NCBI RefSeq assembly: GCF_009689585.1
Contig: NZ_AP018694.1
Location: forward strand, 5,013,501 to 5,077,500
Direction: 5' to 3'
DNA: 64,000 nucleotides
Origin: Aquipluma nitroreducens
GTDB taxonomy: Bacteria > Bacteroidota > Bacteroidia > Bacteroidales > Prolixibacteraceae
A program made the position numbers and the translations under genes. Shown here piece after piece: positions 16,540 through 25,297 of this stretch. The stretch's first letter is position 1, and the number at the start of each line of letters is the position of its first letter. The notes beneath the pieces are model-generated. The model had not been told where the DNA came from. It did not search any database and was given only the letters and a program-made list of their open reading frames with translations.

Positions 16540-17094
16540 ATGTGGAGAGCTTGTTGTAAGTTTGCATTGAAACTGTGGGGCTGGAAGACTGTAAATGGTG
16601 TAATGCCACATCAAAAAGCAATAATTATAGGTGTTCCACACACCAGCGCCTGGGATTTTGTCATATCATATCTTTATTATACATCGGTTGGGGGAGTTGC
16701 CAACATCATGATTAAAAAGGAATTTTTCTTTTGGCCGTTGGGTATTTTACTCCGGAAATTGGGGGCAATTCAGATCGACCGAACCAAAGGAACAACCGTG
16801 GTGAAGCAGATCATAAAGGAGATGAATAGTCGTGAAACCATGCATCTGGCTATTACTCCTGAAGGAACACGCGAACGGAATAAACGTTGGAAGGCTGGGT
16901 TTCATACCATCGCTAAAGCGACCGGAGCGACGGTTTATCTTGGCTTTTTCGATTTCGGACGGAAAGAAGTAGGTTGGCTGGAAACGTTTGAATTAACTGA
17001 TGATGCAGAGGACGATATTCGGCGAATGAAAGCATATTATCGTACCCGGGGAGTTGTTGGTAAACATCCGGAATGGTTTTCGGCGGAAGAGTAA
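16540..17094 (+). CDS. PlsC-like 1-acylglycerol-3-phosphate acyltransferase family protein
   Basis: This 184-residue protein carries the acyltransferase HX4D motif as HTSAWD (H34, D39) and the second conserved motif as TPEGTRER (near 107-114). It is shorter than classical PlsC and belongs to the short Bacteroidota/proteobacterial branch often labelled glycerol acyltransferase. The first 20 residues are moderately hydrophobic, enough for membrane association. The likely reaction is acyl transfer to a lysophospholipid or similar acceptor at the cytoplasmic membrane. It lies directly downstream of the B3/B4 gene. Which lipid it acylates cannot be read from sequence. Confidence 0.88.
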   Translation: MWRACCKFALKLWGWKTVNGVMPHQKAIIIGVPHTSAWDFVISYLYYTSVGGVANIMIKKEFFFWPLGILLRKLGAIQIDRTKGTTVVKQIIKEMNSRETMHLAITPEGTRERNKRWKAGFHTIAKATGATVYLGFFDFGRKEVGWLETFELTDDAEDDIRRMKAYYRTRGVVGKHPEWFSAEE

Positions 17095-17174
17095 TTATTT
17101 GAAAGTGCCTGAAGTGAGCTAGAGTTCGAAGTGCCTAAAGTTGAAAAATATAAACCATATAACTCTTTGACCAT

Positions 17175-17954
17175 ATGACTCAAGAAACCTTACGAATTGC
17201 AGTATTTCAATTTGATTTGGCCTGGGAAAATCCTGAAATCAATCGGATAAAAATTGACGAATGGCTCCAGAAAGCTAACCGAAAAATGGATGTTGTTTTT
17301 CTTCCTGAAACATTTTCAACCGGCTTTTCTATGAATGTTGAACTTGCAGAATCCATGGATGGTGAAACGATACAATGGATGAAAGCACGGTGCGCTGAGC
17401 ATCAGCTTGCTTTGTGTGGAAGTTTGATCATCAAAGAAAACGAACAGTTTTTTAATCGTTTAGTGTTTGTAGAGCCTTCAGGAGAAATACATTTTTACAA
17501 CAAACGCCACCTGTTTACCATGGCTAGCGAAGAAAGTCACTTTCAGCCTGGGACTGAACGGTTAATTGTGAATTACAAAGGTTGGCGGATTTGTCCATTG
17601 ATTTGCTACGACCTGCGTTTCCCCGTTTGGGCAAGGAACAGGAATGAATACGATATTTTGGTGTATTCGGCCAACTGGCCTGAATCGCGAACTGAAGTTT
17701 GGAATACCTTGCTAAAAGCACGAGCCATCGAAAATCAGGCATACGTAGTTGGGGCAAACAGGGTAGGAGTGGATGGAAGTAATATTCTCTATTCAGGAAA
17801 CTCGCAACTAATCGACCCGAAAGGAACTCAACTTTCGGCAATTGCTGATCACCACAAGGGTATTGTTTTCGCTGGATTTTCGCACAAAGAATTGATGGAA
17901 TTCAGGAAAAAATTCCCGGTTTTGAACGATGCCGATTCATTTTCATTACAATAG
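17175..17954 (+). CDS. Omega-amidase-like carbon-nitrogen hydrolase (YafV/Nit2 type)
   Basis: This 259-residue cytosolic nitrilase-superfamily enzyme shows the full Glu-Lys-Cys triad: E45 in LPETFSTGF, K110 in YNKRHLF and C144 in LICYDLRFP. ANWPESR, the typical motif after the nucleophile, and a normal length place it with omega-amidases (2-oxoglutaramate or 2-oxosuccinamate amidase), which clean up transamination products of glutamine and asparagine. No methionine-salvage partner is next to it. The gap before it (17095-17174) contains short direct repeats of AAGTGCCT. The exact substrate is assigned by family resemblance. Confidence 0.92.
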   Translation: MTQETLRIAVFQFDLAWENPEINRIKIDEWLQKANRKMDVVFLPETFSTGFSMNVELAESMDGETIQWMKARCAEHQLALCGSLIIKENEQFFNRLVFVEPSGEIHFYNKRHLFTMASEESHFQPGTERLIVNYKGWRICPLICYDLRFPVWARNRNEYDILVYSANWPESRTEVWNTLLKARAIENQAYVVGANRVGVDGSNILYSGNSQLIDPKGTQLSAIADHHKGIVFAGFSHKELMEFRKKFPVLNDADSFSLQ

Positions 17955-18106
17955 AGTTTACTATAAAATGCGGCCTGGTATTTTGTTGTCTATATGTCCA
18001 TGCTTCCCGAAGATATGTCCATTTAAGAACATTGATATTTATGGATCTTGCATCGCATTTTTAAAGTGGCATTAAACTCGTTTCTATCTTATACTAGCTT
18101 TTAGAT

Positions 18107-19282
18107 ATGAAAAAAATAATCTGGACAATTCTCCTTGGAATAACGTTTCTCGGAGCCTCAGCACAAAAGTTTGATCAGCTTGCCAAAACTCCACCAATGG
18201 GTTGGAACAGTTGGAATAAATTTGCCTGTAACGTAAGCGAAAAACTCATCATGCAAATGGCTGACGAAATGGTTAGCAGCGGTATGCAGGATGCCGGATA
18301 TGAATATGTTGTAATCGACGATTGCTGGCAGGTTGACCGCGACGAAAATGGTGAAATTGTTGTCGATAAAGACCGCTTTCCACACGGAATGAAATATGTA
18401 GCTGATTACGTTCACTCCAAAGGCTTAAAATTCGGAATCTATTCTTGTGCCGGATCAAAAACCTGTGCCGGACGACCAGGTGGAAGAGGTCACGAGTTTC
18501 AGGATGCCCGCACATACGCCAGTTATGGAGTTGATTACCTGAAATACGATTGGTGCAACACCACTACTCAGGAAGCAAAATCTAGCTACACAACTATGCG
18601 CGACGGCCTTTTCGCCGCTAAACGACCGATTGTGTTTAGTTTGTGCGAATGGGGCACTGCCAAACCCTGGGAGTGGGCCAAAGAGGTTGGTCATTTGTGG
18701 CGGACTACCGGCGATATTGTCGACCGTTGGGATTCGATGATTGATATTTTGGATAAAGAAAAAGATCTTGCAAAATATTCCGGTCCTGGTGGCTGGAACG
18801 ATCCGGATATGTTGGAAGTTGGAAATGGCGGTATGACAACCGAAGAATACCGGACTCACTTTTCGTTGTGGTGTATGCTTGCAGCTCCGCTGATGGCTGG
18901 TAACGATCTGGGAAATATGTCGCCCGAAACCGCTGAGATATTGAAGAATGCTGAAGTAATTGCGTTGGATCAGGATGTTTTAGGCAAACAAGGTTTTTGC
19001 TATCGCGATAATGGCGATTACGAAATTTGGATTAAAAAACTGGCGAACAATGAAAAGGCAGCCTGTTTATTAAATCGTAGTGATGAAGAAAAAACGGTTC
19101 AGGTCGACTATAATGTTTTATTGAAAGCCAATGATAATTATTGGGCATCAGAACCATACAAACTCGAAAATTACAAATTGCGCGATTTGTGGGAGCACAA
19201 AGAAGTTAGCCTCGAAAAAAGCACTGTTTTTGTGAAAATGCCACCGCACTCGGTAAAGGTTTACCGTTTTCTAAAAAAATAA
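18107..19282 (+). CDS. GH27 alpha-galactosidase
   Basis: This 391-residue exported enzyme has a signal peptide ending ASAQ, then the GH27 start TPPMGWNSWN. The nucleophile is D148 in YLKYDWC and the general acid/base D203 in RTTGDIVDRW; GGWNDPDMLEVG and LAAPLMAGNDL follow as expected, and a short C-terminal beta domain completes it. It should release terminal alpha-linked galactose (raffinose-type sugars or galactomannan side chains) in the periplasm. Some GH27 members act on alpha-N-acetylgalactosamine or beta-L-arabinopyranose, so exact specificity is inferred. Its stop codon abuts the ATG of the GH97 gene, so they form one operon. Confidence 0.93.
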   Translation: MKKIIWTILLGITFLGASAQKFDQLAKTPPMGWNSWNKFACNVSEKLIMQMADEMVSSGMQDAGYEYVVIDDCWQVDRDENGEIVVDKDRFPHGMKYVADYVHSKGLKFGIYSCAGSKTCAGRPGGRGHEFQDARTYASYGVDYLKYDWCNTTTQEAKSSYTTMRDGLFAAKRPIVFSLCEWGTAKPWEWAKEVGHLWRTTGDIVDRWDSMIDILDKEKDLAKYSGPGGWNDPDMLEVGNGGMTTEEYRTHFSLWCMLAAPLMAGNDLGNMSPETAEILKNAEVIALDQDVLGKQGFCYRDNGDYEIWIKKLANNEKAACLLNRSDEEKTVQVDYNVLLKANDNYWASEPYKLENYKLRDLWEHKEVSLEKSTVFVKMPPHSVKVYRFLKK

Positions 19283-21253
19283 ATGACTACCAAACTTATA
19301 CATTTTAGAATGAAAGCAGGATTTTTAATTTTTTTGATGATGATGGGTCTTTGCGTTTTTGCTAAAGACTACACCGTGAGTTCCCCCAACGGAAGTATAA
19401 AGGTGACCGTTTCTGTAGATACACAGATTAAATGGTCGGCAGCAGTGAATAATCAGGCTATTTTTACCAACAATACTTTGAGCCTCGATTTGGGAACTTC
19501 GGTTTTAGGCACAAATCCAAAATTAGTTTCAGCAAAAACAACTTCTGTAAAATCAATTGTTCAAACTGTTGTGGCCGTTAAATCGAAAACCATAGACAAT
19601 ACCTATAACCAACTAAGCCTTACATTTAAGCCAAATTATGCCGTTAATTTCCGGGTGTTCGATAATGGGATTGCTTACCGTTTCGAAACCAGCATAAAAG
19701 ACGAAATTATGGTGAAAAATGAAGAAGTAGGCCTGAATTTCGCTGGAGACTTCGGCGTGCTTTTCCCTGAAGAAGAAACCGTTTACTCGCATTACGAACG
19801 CCTTTACCTTGACACAAAAATCGGCTCTTTGGCTGCAGGAAGGTTCTCTTCTCTTCCTACTTTGGTGAAAGCTGATAACAACATCAAAATTGGTATCACC
19901 GAGGCCGATTTGTTTGATTATCCCTGTTTATTTTTGGAAGCTACCGGTAACGCAGCTTTCACAAGTAAATATCCCAAAGTTATCCTGAAGGCTGATCCCA
20001 AAGGTGACCGCGCGATTCAAAACATTCAGGAAGCCGATTACATTGCTAAAACTTCAGGAACCCGTACTTTCCCCTGGCGTGTTTTCATGATCAGTACCGA
20101 AGATGCACGGTTGGTCGAAAACCAAATGGTTTTTCTGCTTTCACGTGAAAGTAAAATTGCAGAAACCAGTTGGATTAAACCCGGTTTAGTGGCATGGGAC
20201 TGGTGGAACGAAAACAATGTTTACGGAGTTGATTTCAAAGCTGGGCTGGATACCAAAACCTACAAATATTACATCGATTTTGCAGCAAAAAACAATATCC
20301 CTTACATCATACTTGATGAAGGATGGACCAAATCAACATTGAATATCAAAGAGGCTAACCCTACTCTCGATATTCAGGAATTAATTGCCTACGGAAAATC
20401 GAAAAATGTTGATATTATCCTTTGGTGTCTCTGGAATGCACTTGATGCTGACTTGGAGGGTACACTAGATATTTATGCCAAGTGGGGTGCAAAAGGAATA
20501 AAAACCGATTTCATGGCTCGTTCGGAGCAATACATGGTCAATTTCTACGAACGTACAGCTAAAGCATGTGCTGACCGTAAATTGCTGGTTGATTTTCACG
20601 GAGCATTTAAACCTTCAGGAATGGCCAGGGCGTACCCAAATATTATTAATCACGAAGGTGTAAGAGGAATGGAAAATTGCAAATGGAGCAAAGACATTAC
20701 TCCTGAACATGATGTAACCTTGTGTTTTACCCGCATGCTTGCCGGTCCGATGGATTTTACGCCAGGATCTATGACCAATAAAAATGAGAAGGATTTTGCT
20801 ATCAGTTTTTCACATCCGATGAGTCAGGGAACACGTTGTCACCAGGTTGCGATGTACGTTTGCTACGATGCGCCGGTGCAAATGCTGTGCGATAGTCCGT
20901 CGAATTATTATAAGGAACCCGAAACGACCTCATTCATCAGCAAAATGCCTACAGTTTGGGACGAAACAAAAATTTTGGATGCCAAAGTTGGAGATTACAT
21001 CCTGACCGCCCGACACAAAGACAATAATTGGTATTTGGGTGCCATGACCGACTGGACAGCCCGTACATTAGATGTCGATTTCTCGTTTCTGGGCGAAGGA
21101 ACATACGAAATTGAGATTATGCAGGATGGAATTAACGCTGAAGTAAGTTGCAACGATTATAAACGGATTGTGAAACAAGTAACTAAAGCCGATAAGATGA
21201 AAATTGAATTGGCAAAAGGTGGTGGCTGGGCTGCAATTTGTAAGAAAATTTAA
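19283..21253 (+). CDS. GH97 glycosidase, retaining alpha-galactosidase-like
   Basis: This 656-residue exported enzyme has a signal sequence; the internal ATG at 19310 (MKAGFLIFLMMM) gives a more typical one than 19283. The N-terminal beta-sandwich starts KDYTVSSPNGSIKV, then a TIM barrel with LDEGW, and a C-terminal beta domain. KGIKTDFM places an Asp at 409 and GME a Glu at 464, a spacing of 55 that equals the D415/E470 pair reported for the retaining B. thetaiotaomicron BtGH97b. Inverting SusB-type members lack that Asp. I therefore predict a retaining alpha-galactosidase. It is in one operon with GH27, giving two unrelated folds for a similar linkage. GH97 enzymes use calcium. Confidence 0.92.
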   Translation: MTTKLIHFRMKAGFLIFLMMMGLCVFAKDYTVSSPNGSIKVTVSVDTQIKWSAAVNNQAIFTNNTLSLDLGTSVLGTNPKLVSAKTTSVKSIVQTVVAVKSKTIDNTYNQLSLTFKPNYAVNFRVFDNGIAYRFETSIKDEIMVKNEEVGLNFAGDFGVLFPEEETVYSHYERLYLDTKIGSLAAGRFSSLPTLVKADNNIKIGITEADLFDYPCLFLEATGNAAFTSKYPKVILKADPKGDRAIQNIQEADYIAKTSGTRTFPWRVFMISTEDARLVENQMVFLLSRESKIAETSWIKPGLVAWDWWNENNVYGVDFKAGLDTKTYKYYIDFAAKNNIPYIILDEGWTKSTLNIKEANPTLDIQELIAYGKSKNVDIILWCLWNALDADLEGTLDIYAKWGAKGIKTDFMARSEQYMVNFYERTAKACADRKLLVDFHGAFKPSGMARAYPNIINHEGVRGMENCKWSKDITPEHDVTLCFTRMLAGPMDFTPGSMTNKNEKDFAISFSHPMSQGTRCHQVAMYVCYDAPVQMLCDSPSNYYKEPETTSFISKMPTVWDETKILDAKVGDYILTARHKDNNWYLGAMTDWTARTLDVDFSFLGEGTYEIEIMQDGINAEVSCNDYKRIVKQVTKADKMKIELAKGGGWAAICKKI

Positions 21254-21387
21254 TTAAAATGCCTTTTGTAGTAAGGGTTTCCCGAAGTACAATTGTCATA
21301 ACACCGTTCAATATTGAACCTTGATCTATACCAAATAAATTTAGTAATACCAGGAATTCCTAAACCACCTGAAATTCTAAACCAAAG

Positions 21388-21422
21388 AAGGTCGCCCGAA
21401 TCAAATCGGGTGGCCTTTTTAA
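21388..21422 (+). terminator. Intrinsic terminator after GH27-GH97
   Basis: Arms AAGGTCGCCCGA and TCGGGTGGCCTT pair over 12 bp with two wobble pairs around a 4-6 base loop, followed by a T-rich run. It lies 135 bp after the GH97 stop. Confidence 0.85.
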
Positions 21423-21500
21423 TTTTTACACACGAAGGACGCTACGAAAAGCATAAAGGACATGTGATTCTTATGCACCGAAGGTGCTAAATTCGAATAA

Positions 21501-21566
21501 CCCCCAGTGTAGCGAAGCGGAACTGGGGGATGATGCGTAATCAAAACTCCAGCCCCGAAGCGGGCT
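21501..21566. repeat. Two small hairpins in the 780-bp gap
   Basis: CCCCCAGT (21501-21508) pairs with ACTGGGGG (21522-21529); AGCCC (21551) pairs with GGGCT (21562). A perfect 14-bp palindrome, GTTCAATATTGAAC, lies at 21306-21319 in the same gap. The rest of 21254-21809 holds no gene I can support; the pattern is that of decayed intergenic repeats. Confidence 0.55.
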
Positions 21567-21809
21567 GAACAACAGATTTAAAGAATCTCTTACATGTATT
21601 TGCTTTTTAGGAAGGTTTGTGTCATTTCGTCCGAAGGCAGGCCAAAGCCTTGTTCTATTAGGTCACGCGGACGACTTCCATATTCTATTTCTTTTTCTAT
21701 AAATATTTTGCTCCTCTGGAGTAAGAATCAATTAGACATTTTCTGCTTAAGCACTTTTGGAGCGTTTATACAACTAAAACGTGCACTCAAAATAAAATAT
21801 TTTAGCTTC

Positions 21810-21845
21810 AACTAATTATTTAGTTTGAAAACTAAAATGTTAGTT
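21810..21845. promoter_or_regulatory. BlaI-type operator pair 1 (two 16-bp dyads)
   Basis: Two copies of the dyad AACTAA-N4-TTAGTT start at 21810 and 21830, exactly 20 bp apart, so they fall on nearly the same face of the helix. They flank and overlap the promoter at 21824-21854. This is the arrangement expected of BlaI/MecI repressors, whose gene begins at 22036. Confidence 0.8.
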
Positions 21846-21854
21846 ATATATTTG
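21824..21854 (+). promoter_or_regulatory. Bacteroidota sigma-70 promoter for blaI operon
   Basis: TTTG (21824-21827), a 19-bp spacer and TATATTTG (21847-21854) match the Bacteroides-type consensus TTTG-N19-21-TAnnTTTG. The first dyad covers the -33 box and the second fills the spacer up to the -7 box. Confidence 0.75.
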
Positions 21855-21953
21855 AATCGGATATCCAATCAACTGGTAGATGTTAAGTTGGAATTGATCG
21901 ACCAAGTGTCCATTTCAAGTTGAATGCAATTGATCTTTTTTTTTGTCTTTAAT

Positions 21954-21989
21954 AACTAAATTATTAGTTGACGAACTAATTCATTAGTT
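21954..21989. promoter_or_regulatory. BlaI-type operator pair 2 (two 16-bp dyads)
   Basis: Two more AACTAA-N4-TTAGTT dyads start at 21954 and 21974, again 20 bp apart, ending 46 bp before the blaI ATG. No clear -33/-7 pair accompanies them, so they may act in the leader, for looping with pair 1, or on a second promoter. Confidence 0.78.
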
Positions 21990-22035
21990 TTTGGCAAGAT
22001 GTTTGTGGAATAAAACTGAATTTAAACTGATTGTC

Positions 22036-22422
22036 ATGAAGGAATTAACCAAGGCTGAAGAACAAATTATGCAGGAATTGTGGACGCTCGAAAAAGCTTT
22101 TGTCAAAGAAATTGTCGACAAGCTTCCAGAGCCAAAACCTGCATACAACACGGTTTCTACCATTATCCGAATTCTGGAAAAGAAAGGATTTGTTGACCAT
22201 TACGCGTATGGAAAAACACACCAGTATTTTCCGCTGATCAGCAAGACGGATTATACGAAATCGTACTTCAAGAATTTCCTCAGTGGTTATTTCAGCAATT
22301 CGTTTCAGGAAATGGTATCGTTTTTTGCCAAAGAAGACAAAATGAGCCTCTCAGACCTTGAAGAAATCATCAAGGAAGCTGGAAAAGATTTGGAACCTGA
22401 TAACCCAAAATCCAATGACTAG
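22036..22422 (+). CDS. blaI: BlaI/MecI/CopY-family repressor
   Basis: This 128-residue winged-helix repressor begins MKELTKAEEQIMQELWTLEK and has the typical recognition part YNTVSTIIRILEKKGFVDH (about 37-55) followed by a C-terminal dimerisation region. In related systems a membrane metalloprotease senses a signal and causes cleavage of the repressor. ATG at 22036 is chosen because the longer frame (TTG at 21991) would begin inside the last operator's right flank. Four operator dyads lie upstream. It overlaps the next gene by 8 bases, so repressor and sensor are translated together. The name reflects family membership; beta-lactam sensing is not implied. Confidence 0.92.
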   Translation: MKELTKAEEQIMQELWTLEKAFVKEIVDKLPEPKPAYNTVSTIIRILEKKGFVDHYAYGKTHQYFPLISKTDYTKSYFKNFLSGYFSNSFQEMVSFFAKEDKMSLSDLEEIIKEAGKDLEPDNPKSND

Positions 22423-23857
22423 CTTTGTCAATTATCTGATCGAATCGGGAATAAGCCTGAGCCTTTTCGCACTCGTTTATTTCCTGTTTTTAAGGCGCGA
22501 AACTTTTTTCAGCATTAACCGCTGGTTTTTGCTGGTTTCGATAGGTTTCTCAGCTGTATTACCCTTGTTGCATATTCCGTTTTATACGCCTCAGCCAACA
22601 CTTTTAGCTGAAGTTACTGTAACTCCGTATGTCAATTTATTAAGTACTATTACCATTTATGGATCTGGTTTTACGCATGAAGCTGAGACACTTGTTTTAA
22701 GTTATAGCTTGTTTGGTTATGTATATTTGATTGGTGTAGTGCTTTTTGCTGTAAAGCTTTTTATTCAGTTGTTCCAGATTGGCCGACTAATAAAGCAAAA
22801 CAGGGTAATTGCTGAAGGTAAATTTAAACTAGTTGTTTTGGATCGGGAAATCAGTCCGTTTTCATTTCTGAATTATATTTTCGTTAGCAGTAACCTGCAA
22901 AATACGAAAGGTTGGGAAAAGATGCTCGAACACGAACGGCAACATATCCGGCAAGGGCATACTTTTGACGTACTTCTGCTCGAAATCATAGCCATCGTTC
23001 AGTGGTTTAATCCTTTCTTTTGGATGTTCAGACGGGCATTGCGCGAGAATCACGAATTTCTGGCCGATCAGGCCGTCATCTCTCATGGAACTGCACCTTC
23101 GTGGTACAAGCAGATCCTCATCAATCAGTATGTTGGTGACCAGATTGTAATCGCCAACAACTTCAACTATTCGTTAATTAAAATCCGAATCAAAATGATG
23201 TCAAAAATAAAATCCAGCAAAATTACCTATGCAAAAATATTGCTGGGCATAATATTGGCCGGAAGCTTAACTGCTTCATTCGCCTTTGAACAAAAGAAAT
23301 CAACAAGTATTCCACCGAATCCCGAAAAACAGACAAAAACAATTCTTGTTGATGGGCATGAAGTACAAATTTCAGGCGATAAGACAGGAGTAGAGAAGCT
23401 TTTGAATGCCATTGCCAAATCTGAAGCATATGGATTATTGAAAGATGCAAAAACTGGCAAATTAACTCTTGGAGAAAAAACAGGAAACAAGACTTTGGTG
23501 GATGAGGCAGTGGAACCCAAGATTCAATTGAGCTCTGGGGAAGAAGTATTTATGGTTGTCGATGAAATGCCTGTTTTCCCAGGTGGCGATCAAGCATTGA
23601 GAAATTTCCTTGCTCAAGCAGTTAAATATCCTCCGGAAGCCGTAAAAAAGGGAATTCAAGGGAAAGTATATGTAACTTTTGTGGTTAATAAAGACGGTTC
23701 TGTTTCAAATGCAAAGATTGCAAGAGGTGTTGATCCTTCATTGGATGCCGAAGCTTTGCGTGTAGTGAAACTATTGCCAAAATGGAAGCCGGGCAAGCAG
23801 AAAGGACAAGATGTTGCTGTTCAGTACACGGTTCCAATCAAATTTGCTCTTCAATAG
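22415..23857 (+). CDS. BlaR1-like M56 metallopeptidase fused to a TonB C-terminal domain
   Basis: This 480-residue inner-membrane sensor protease has four or five N-terminal helices, then the M56 zinc site HERQH (H173, E174, H177) in LEHERQHIRQGHT and the distal acidic ligand in ENHEFLADQAV. A further helix (KILLGIILAGSLTASFAFE) leads to a periplasmic part that ends in a TonB C-terminal domain (PVFPGGDQALRNFL, YPPEA, GKVYVTFVVNKDGSVS). The penicillin-binding sensor domain of classical BlaR1 is missing. In Bacteroidota this M56-TonB form is widespread and its signal unknown. It probably cleaves or inactivates the cotranscribed BlaI. Confidence 0.92.
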   Translation: MTSFVNYLIESGISLSLFALVYFLFLRRETFFSINRWFLLVSIGFSAVLPLLHIPFYTPQPTLLAEVTVTPYVNLLSTITIYGSGFTHEAETLVLSYSLFGYVYLIGVVLFAVKLFIQLFQIGRLIKQNRVIAEGKFKLVVLDREISPFSFLNYIFVSSNLQNTKGWEKMLEHERQHIRQGHTFDVLLLEIIAIVQWFNPFFWMFRRALRENHEFLADQAVISHGTAPSWYKQILINQYVGDQIVIANNFNYSLIKIRIKMMSKIKSSKITYAKILLGIILAGSLTASFAFEQKKSTSIPPNPEKQTKTILVDGHEVQISGDKTGVEKLLNAIAKSEAYGLLKDAKTGKLTLGEKTGNKTLVDEAVEPKIQLSSGEEVFMVVDEMPVFPGGDQALRNFLAQAVKYPPEAVKKGIQGKVYVTFVVNKDGSVSNAKIARGVDPSLDAEALRVVKLLPKWKPGKQKGQDVAVQYTVPIKFALQ

Positions 23858-23867
23858 AAATTTTCAT

Positions 23868-23898
23868 AAGCCCGGAATTCATTACTTTCTCCGGGCTT
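23868..23898 (+). terminator. Hairpin after blaR1-like gene
   Basis: AAGCCCGGA pairs perfectly with TCCGGGCTT (9 bp) around a 13-base loop, followed by only a short T-rich stretch. It may attenuate rather than fully stop transcription into the TPR gene, whose ATG lies 28 bp further on. Confidence 0.7.
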
Positions 23899-23925
23899 TA
23901 CTTATGAACCTTAACTCATAGAGCC

Positions 23926-25167
23926 ATGTTCAGAAAATGGATTGCATTGCTTTTGTGGGCAGTTCCATTTGTTTGTGCTGCTCAAACTATTGATCTTTTG
24001 ATCCTGAATAAGAATTATAATGAGGCGTTATTTCAGATCAGGAAAAATCTTGAAGTTCGTCTTGATGCTGATTTGTACTTTAAACAGGGATTAATTTACC
24101 GGCAATTGTCAAAACCTTTGTATGCTGAAAACTCGTTTGAAAATTCAATCTCACTGGATTCTACAAACAGCAAATATCTTTCTGAGTATGCTGATTTACT
24201 GACAGAGTTTGGAAATCCTTACAAAGCAGTTACCTTTTATCAACGTGCCGCCGAACATTCAATCGAAGATTTTAACTTGAAATATAAGCTTGGTAGGGCT
24301 TTTATGAATGTTGAGAATTATCAGAAGGCTTATGATGTTTTTATGTTGATCAGGTACAAGGATTCTACCAATATTGTTTATAACAAACAATTGGCTTTGG
24401 CTGCGCTTCGGATTGGAAAAACAGATCAGGCCACCGACCTGTTTGAGTCTGTATTGGCGTCTAATCCGAATGATTTTAATACCTATCAGAACCTGATTTT
24501 GCTTTATATGAAAAATGATGATGCAGTACAGATAGTCAGGACTTCCGACAGGGGATTGTATTTTCTGCCTGAAAATCCAGCGATTCTGCTCCGTGGAGCT
24601 AACTCATTGTACAATTTAGCCGAATATGAAGAGGCGAAGCCTTTTTATGAACGTTATCTGTCGCGGAACGATTCGGCGCTCGAAATATTTAAAAATTATG
24701 GGATAACACTTTATTTCTGTAAAGAACCTGAAAAAGCGATCAGCCTGCTTGAAAAGTATTTTTATCAGATCCCGAACGATCCCAATGTGGATTTTTATTT
24801 GGGCTTAGCTTACCGGGATATGGCAACCCTTTCGCGCAGTGCAGAATTTCTGGAAATGGCTGTCGCTTGTGCTCAACCCACATATTTGGCGGAAATGTGT
24901 CACCATTTAGGCAAGGTTTATGGACTAAACCGAGAGTTTGAATTATCGATAAAAGCCTTGCAAAAGGCATTCAATTTCAATACGAAGAAAGTTGAAATAC
25001 TATGCGAAATTGCTAAAACCTACGAGGAATTCAATCCAAATAAAAAGTTGGCACTGAATTATTACAATCAATATTTGAAGGAAGCCGGCGATAGTGCCGT
25101 GAATGCGAAATATGCTCAGGAAAGAGTCCGGATAATCAGGGAAGGAACGTACCGCAATAAGAATTAG
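23926..25167 (+). CDS. Exported TPR-repeat protein
   Basis: This 413-residue protein has a signal peptide (MFRKWIALLLWAVPFVCAAQ) and then consecutive tetratricopeptide repeats over nearly its whole length; alternating helices such as YLSEYADLLTEFGNPYKAVTFYQRA, broken here in two parts across residues 84-108, are typical. TPR solenoids bind other proteins and have no catalytic residues. It lies 68 bp after the M56-TonB gene with only a weak hairpin between, and TPR proteins often accompany BlaI/M56 pairs in this phylum, so it may be part of the same response. Its stop codon lies inside the repeat that starts at 25166. Confidence 0.85.
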   Translation: MFRKWIALLLWAVPFVCAAQTIDLLILNKNYNEALFQIRKNLEVRLDADLYFKQGLIYRQLSKPLYAENSFENSISLDSTNSKYLSEYADLLTEFGNPYKAVTFYQRAAEHSIEDFNLKYKLGRAFMNVENYQKAYDVFMLIRYKDSTNIVYNKQLALAALRIGKTDQATDLFESVLASNPNDFNTYQNLILLYMKNDDAVQIVRTSDRGLYFLPENPAILLRGANSLYNLAEYEEAKPFYERYLSRNDSALEIFKNYGITLYFCKEPEKAISLLEKYFYQIPNDPNVDFYLGLAYRDMATLSRSAEFLEMAVACAQPTYLAEMCHHLGKVYGLNREFELSIKALQKAFNFNTKKVEILCEIAKTYEEFNPNKKLALNYYNQYLKEAGDSAVNAKYAQERVRIIREGTYRNKN

Positions 25168-25290
25168 GCTACATCAAAAGTCAACACAATCCAAAATCAG
25201 GTCATCCCGAACTTGTTTCGGGATCTAATAAACAAATGAGATCCTGAAACAAGTTCAGGATGACTGGATTAATGACTTTTGATGCAGCCT
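25166..25290. repeat. Nested inverted repeat, family B, copy 2
   Basis: Outer arms AGGCTACATCAAAAGTCA (25166-25183) and TGACTTTTGATGCAGCCT (25273-25290) pair with one mismatch. Inner 26-bp arms (25201-25226 and 25239-25264; core GTCATCCCGAA / TTCAGGATGAC) pair with two mismatches. It fills the whole gap between convergent genes and could work as a bidirectional terminator. Confidence 0.85.
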
Positions 25291-25297
25291 ATTTAAA

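Noticed and set aside
21594-21815. Open frame of 73 codons on the plus strand
   Set aside because: It lies in repeat-like sequence and ends at the first operator; composition is not protein-like.
22036-23857. A beta-lactam resistance system
   Set aside because: Only the BlaI/M56 core is shared; no penicillin-binding sensor domain or class A beta-lactamase is present.
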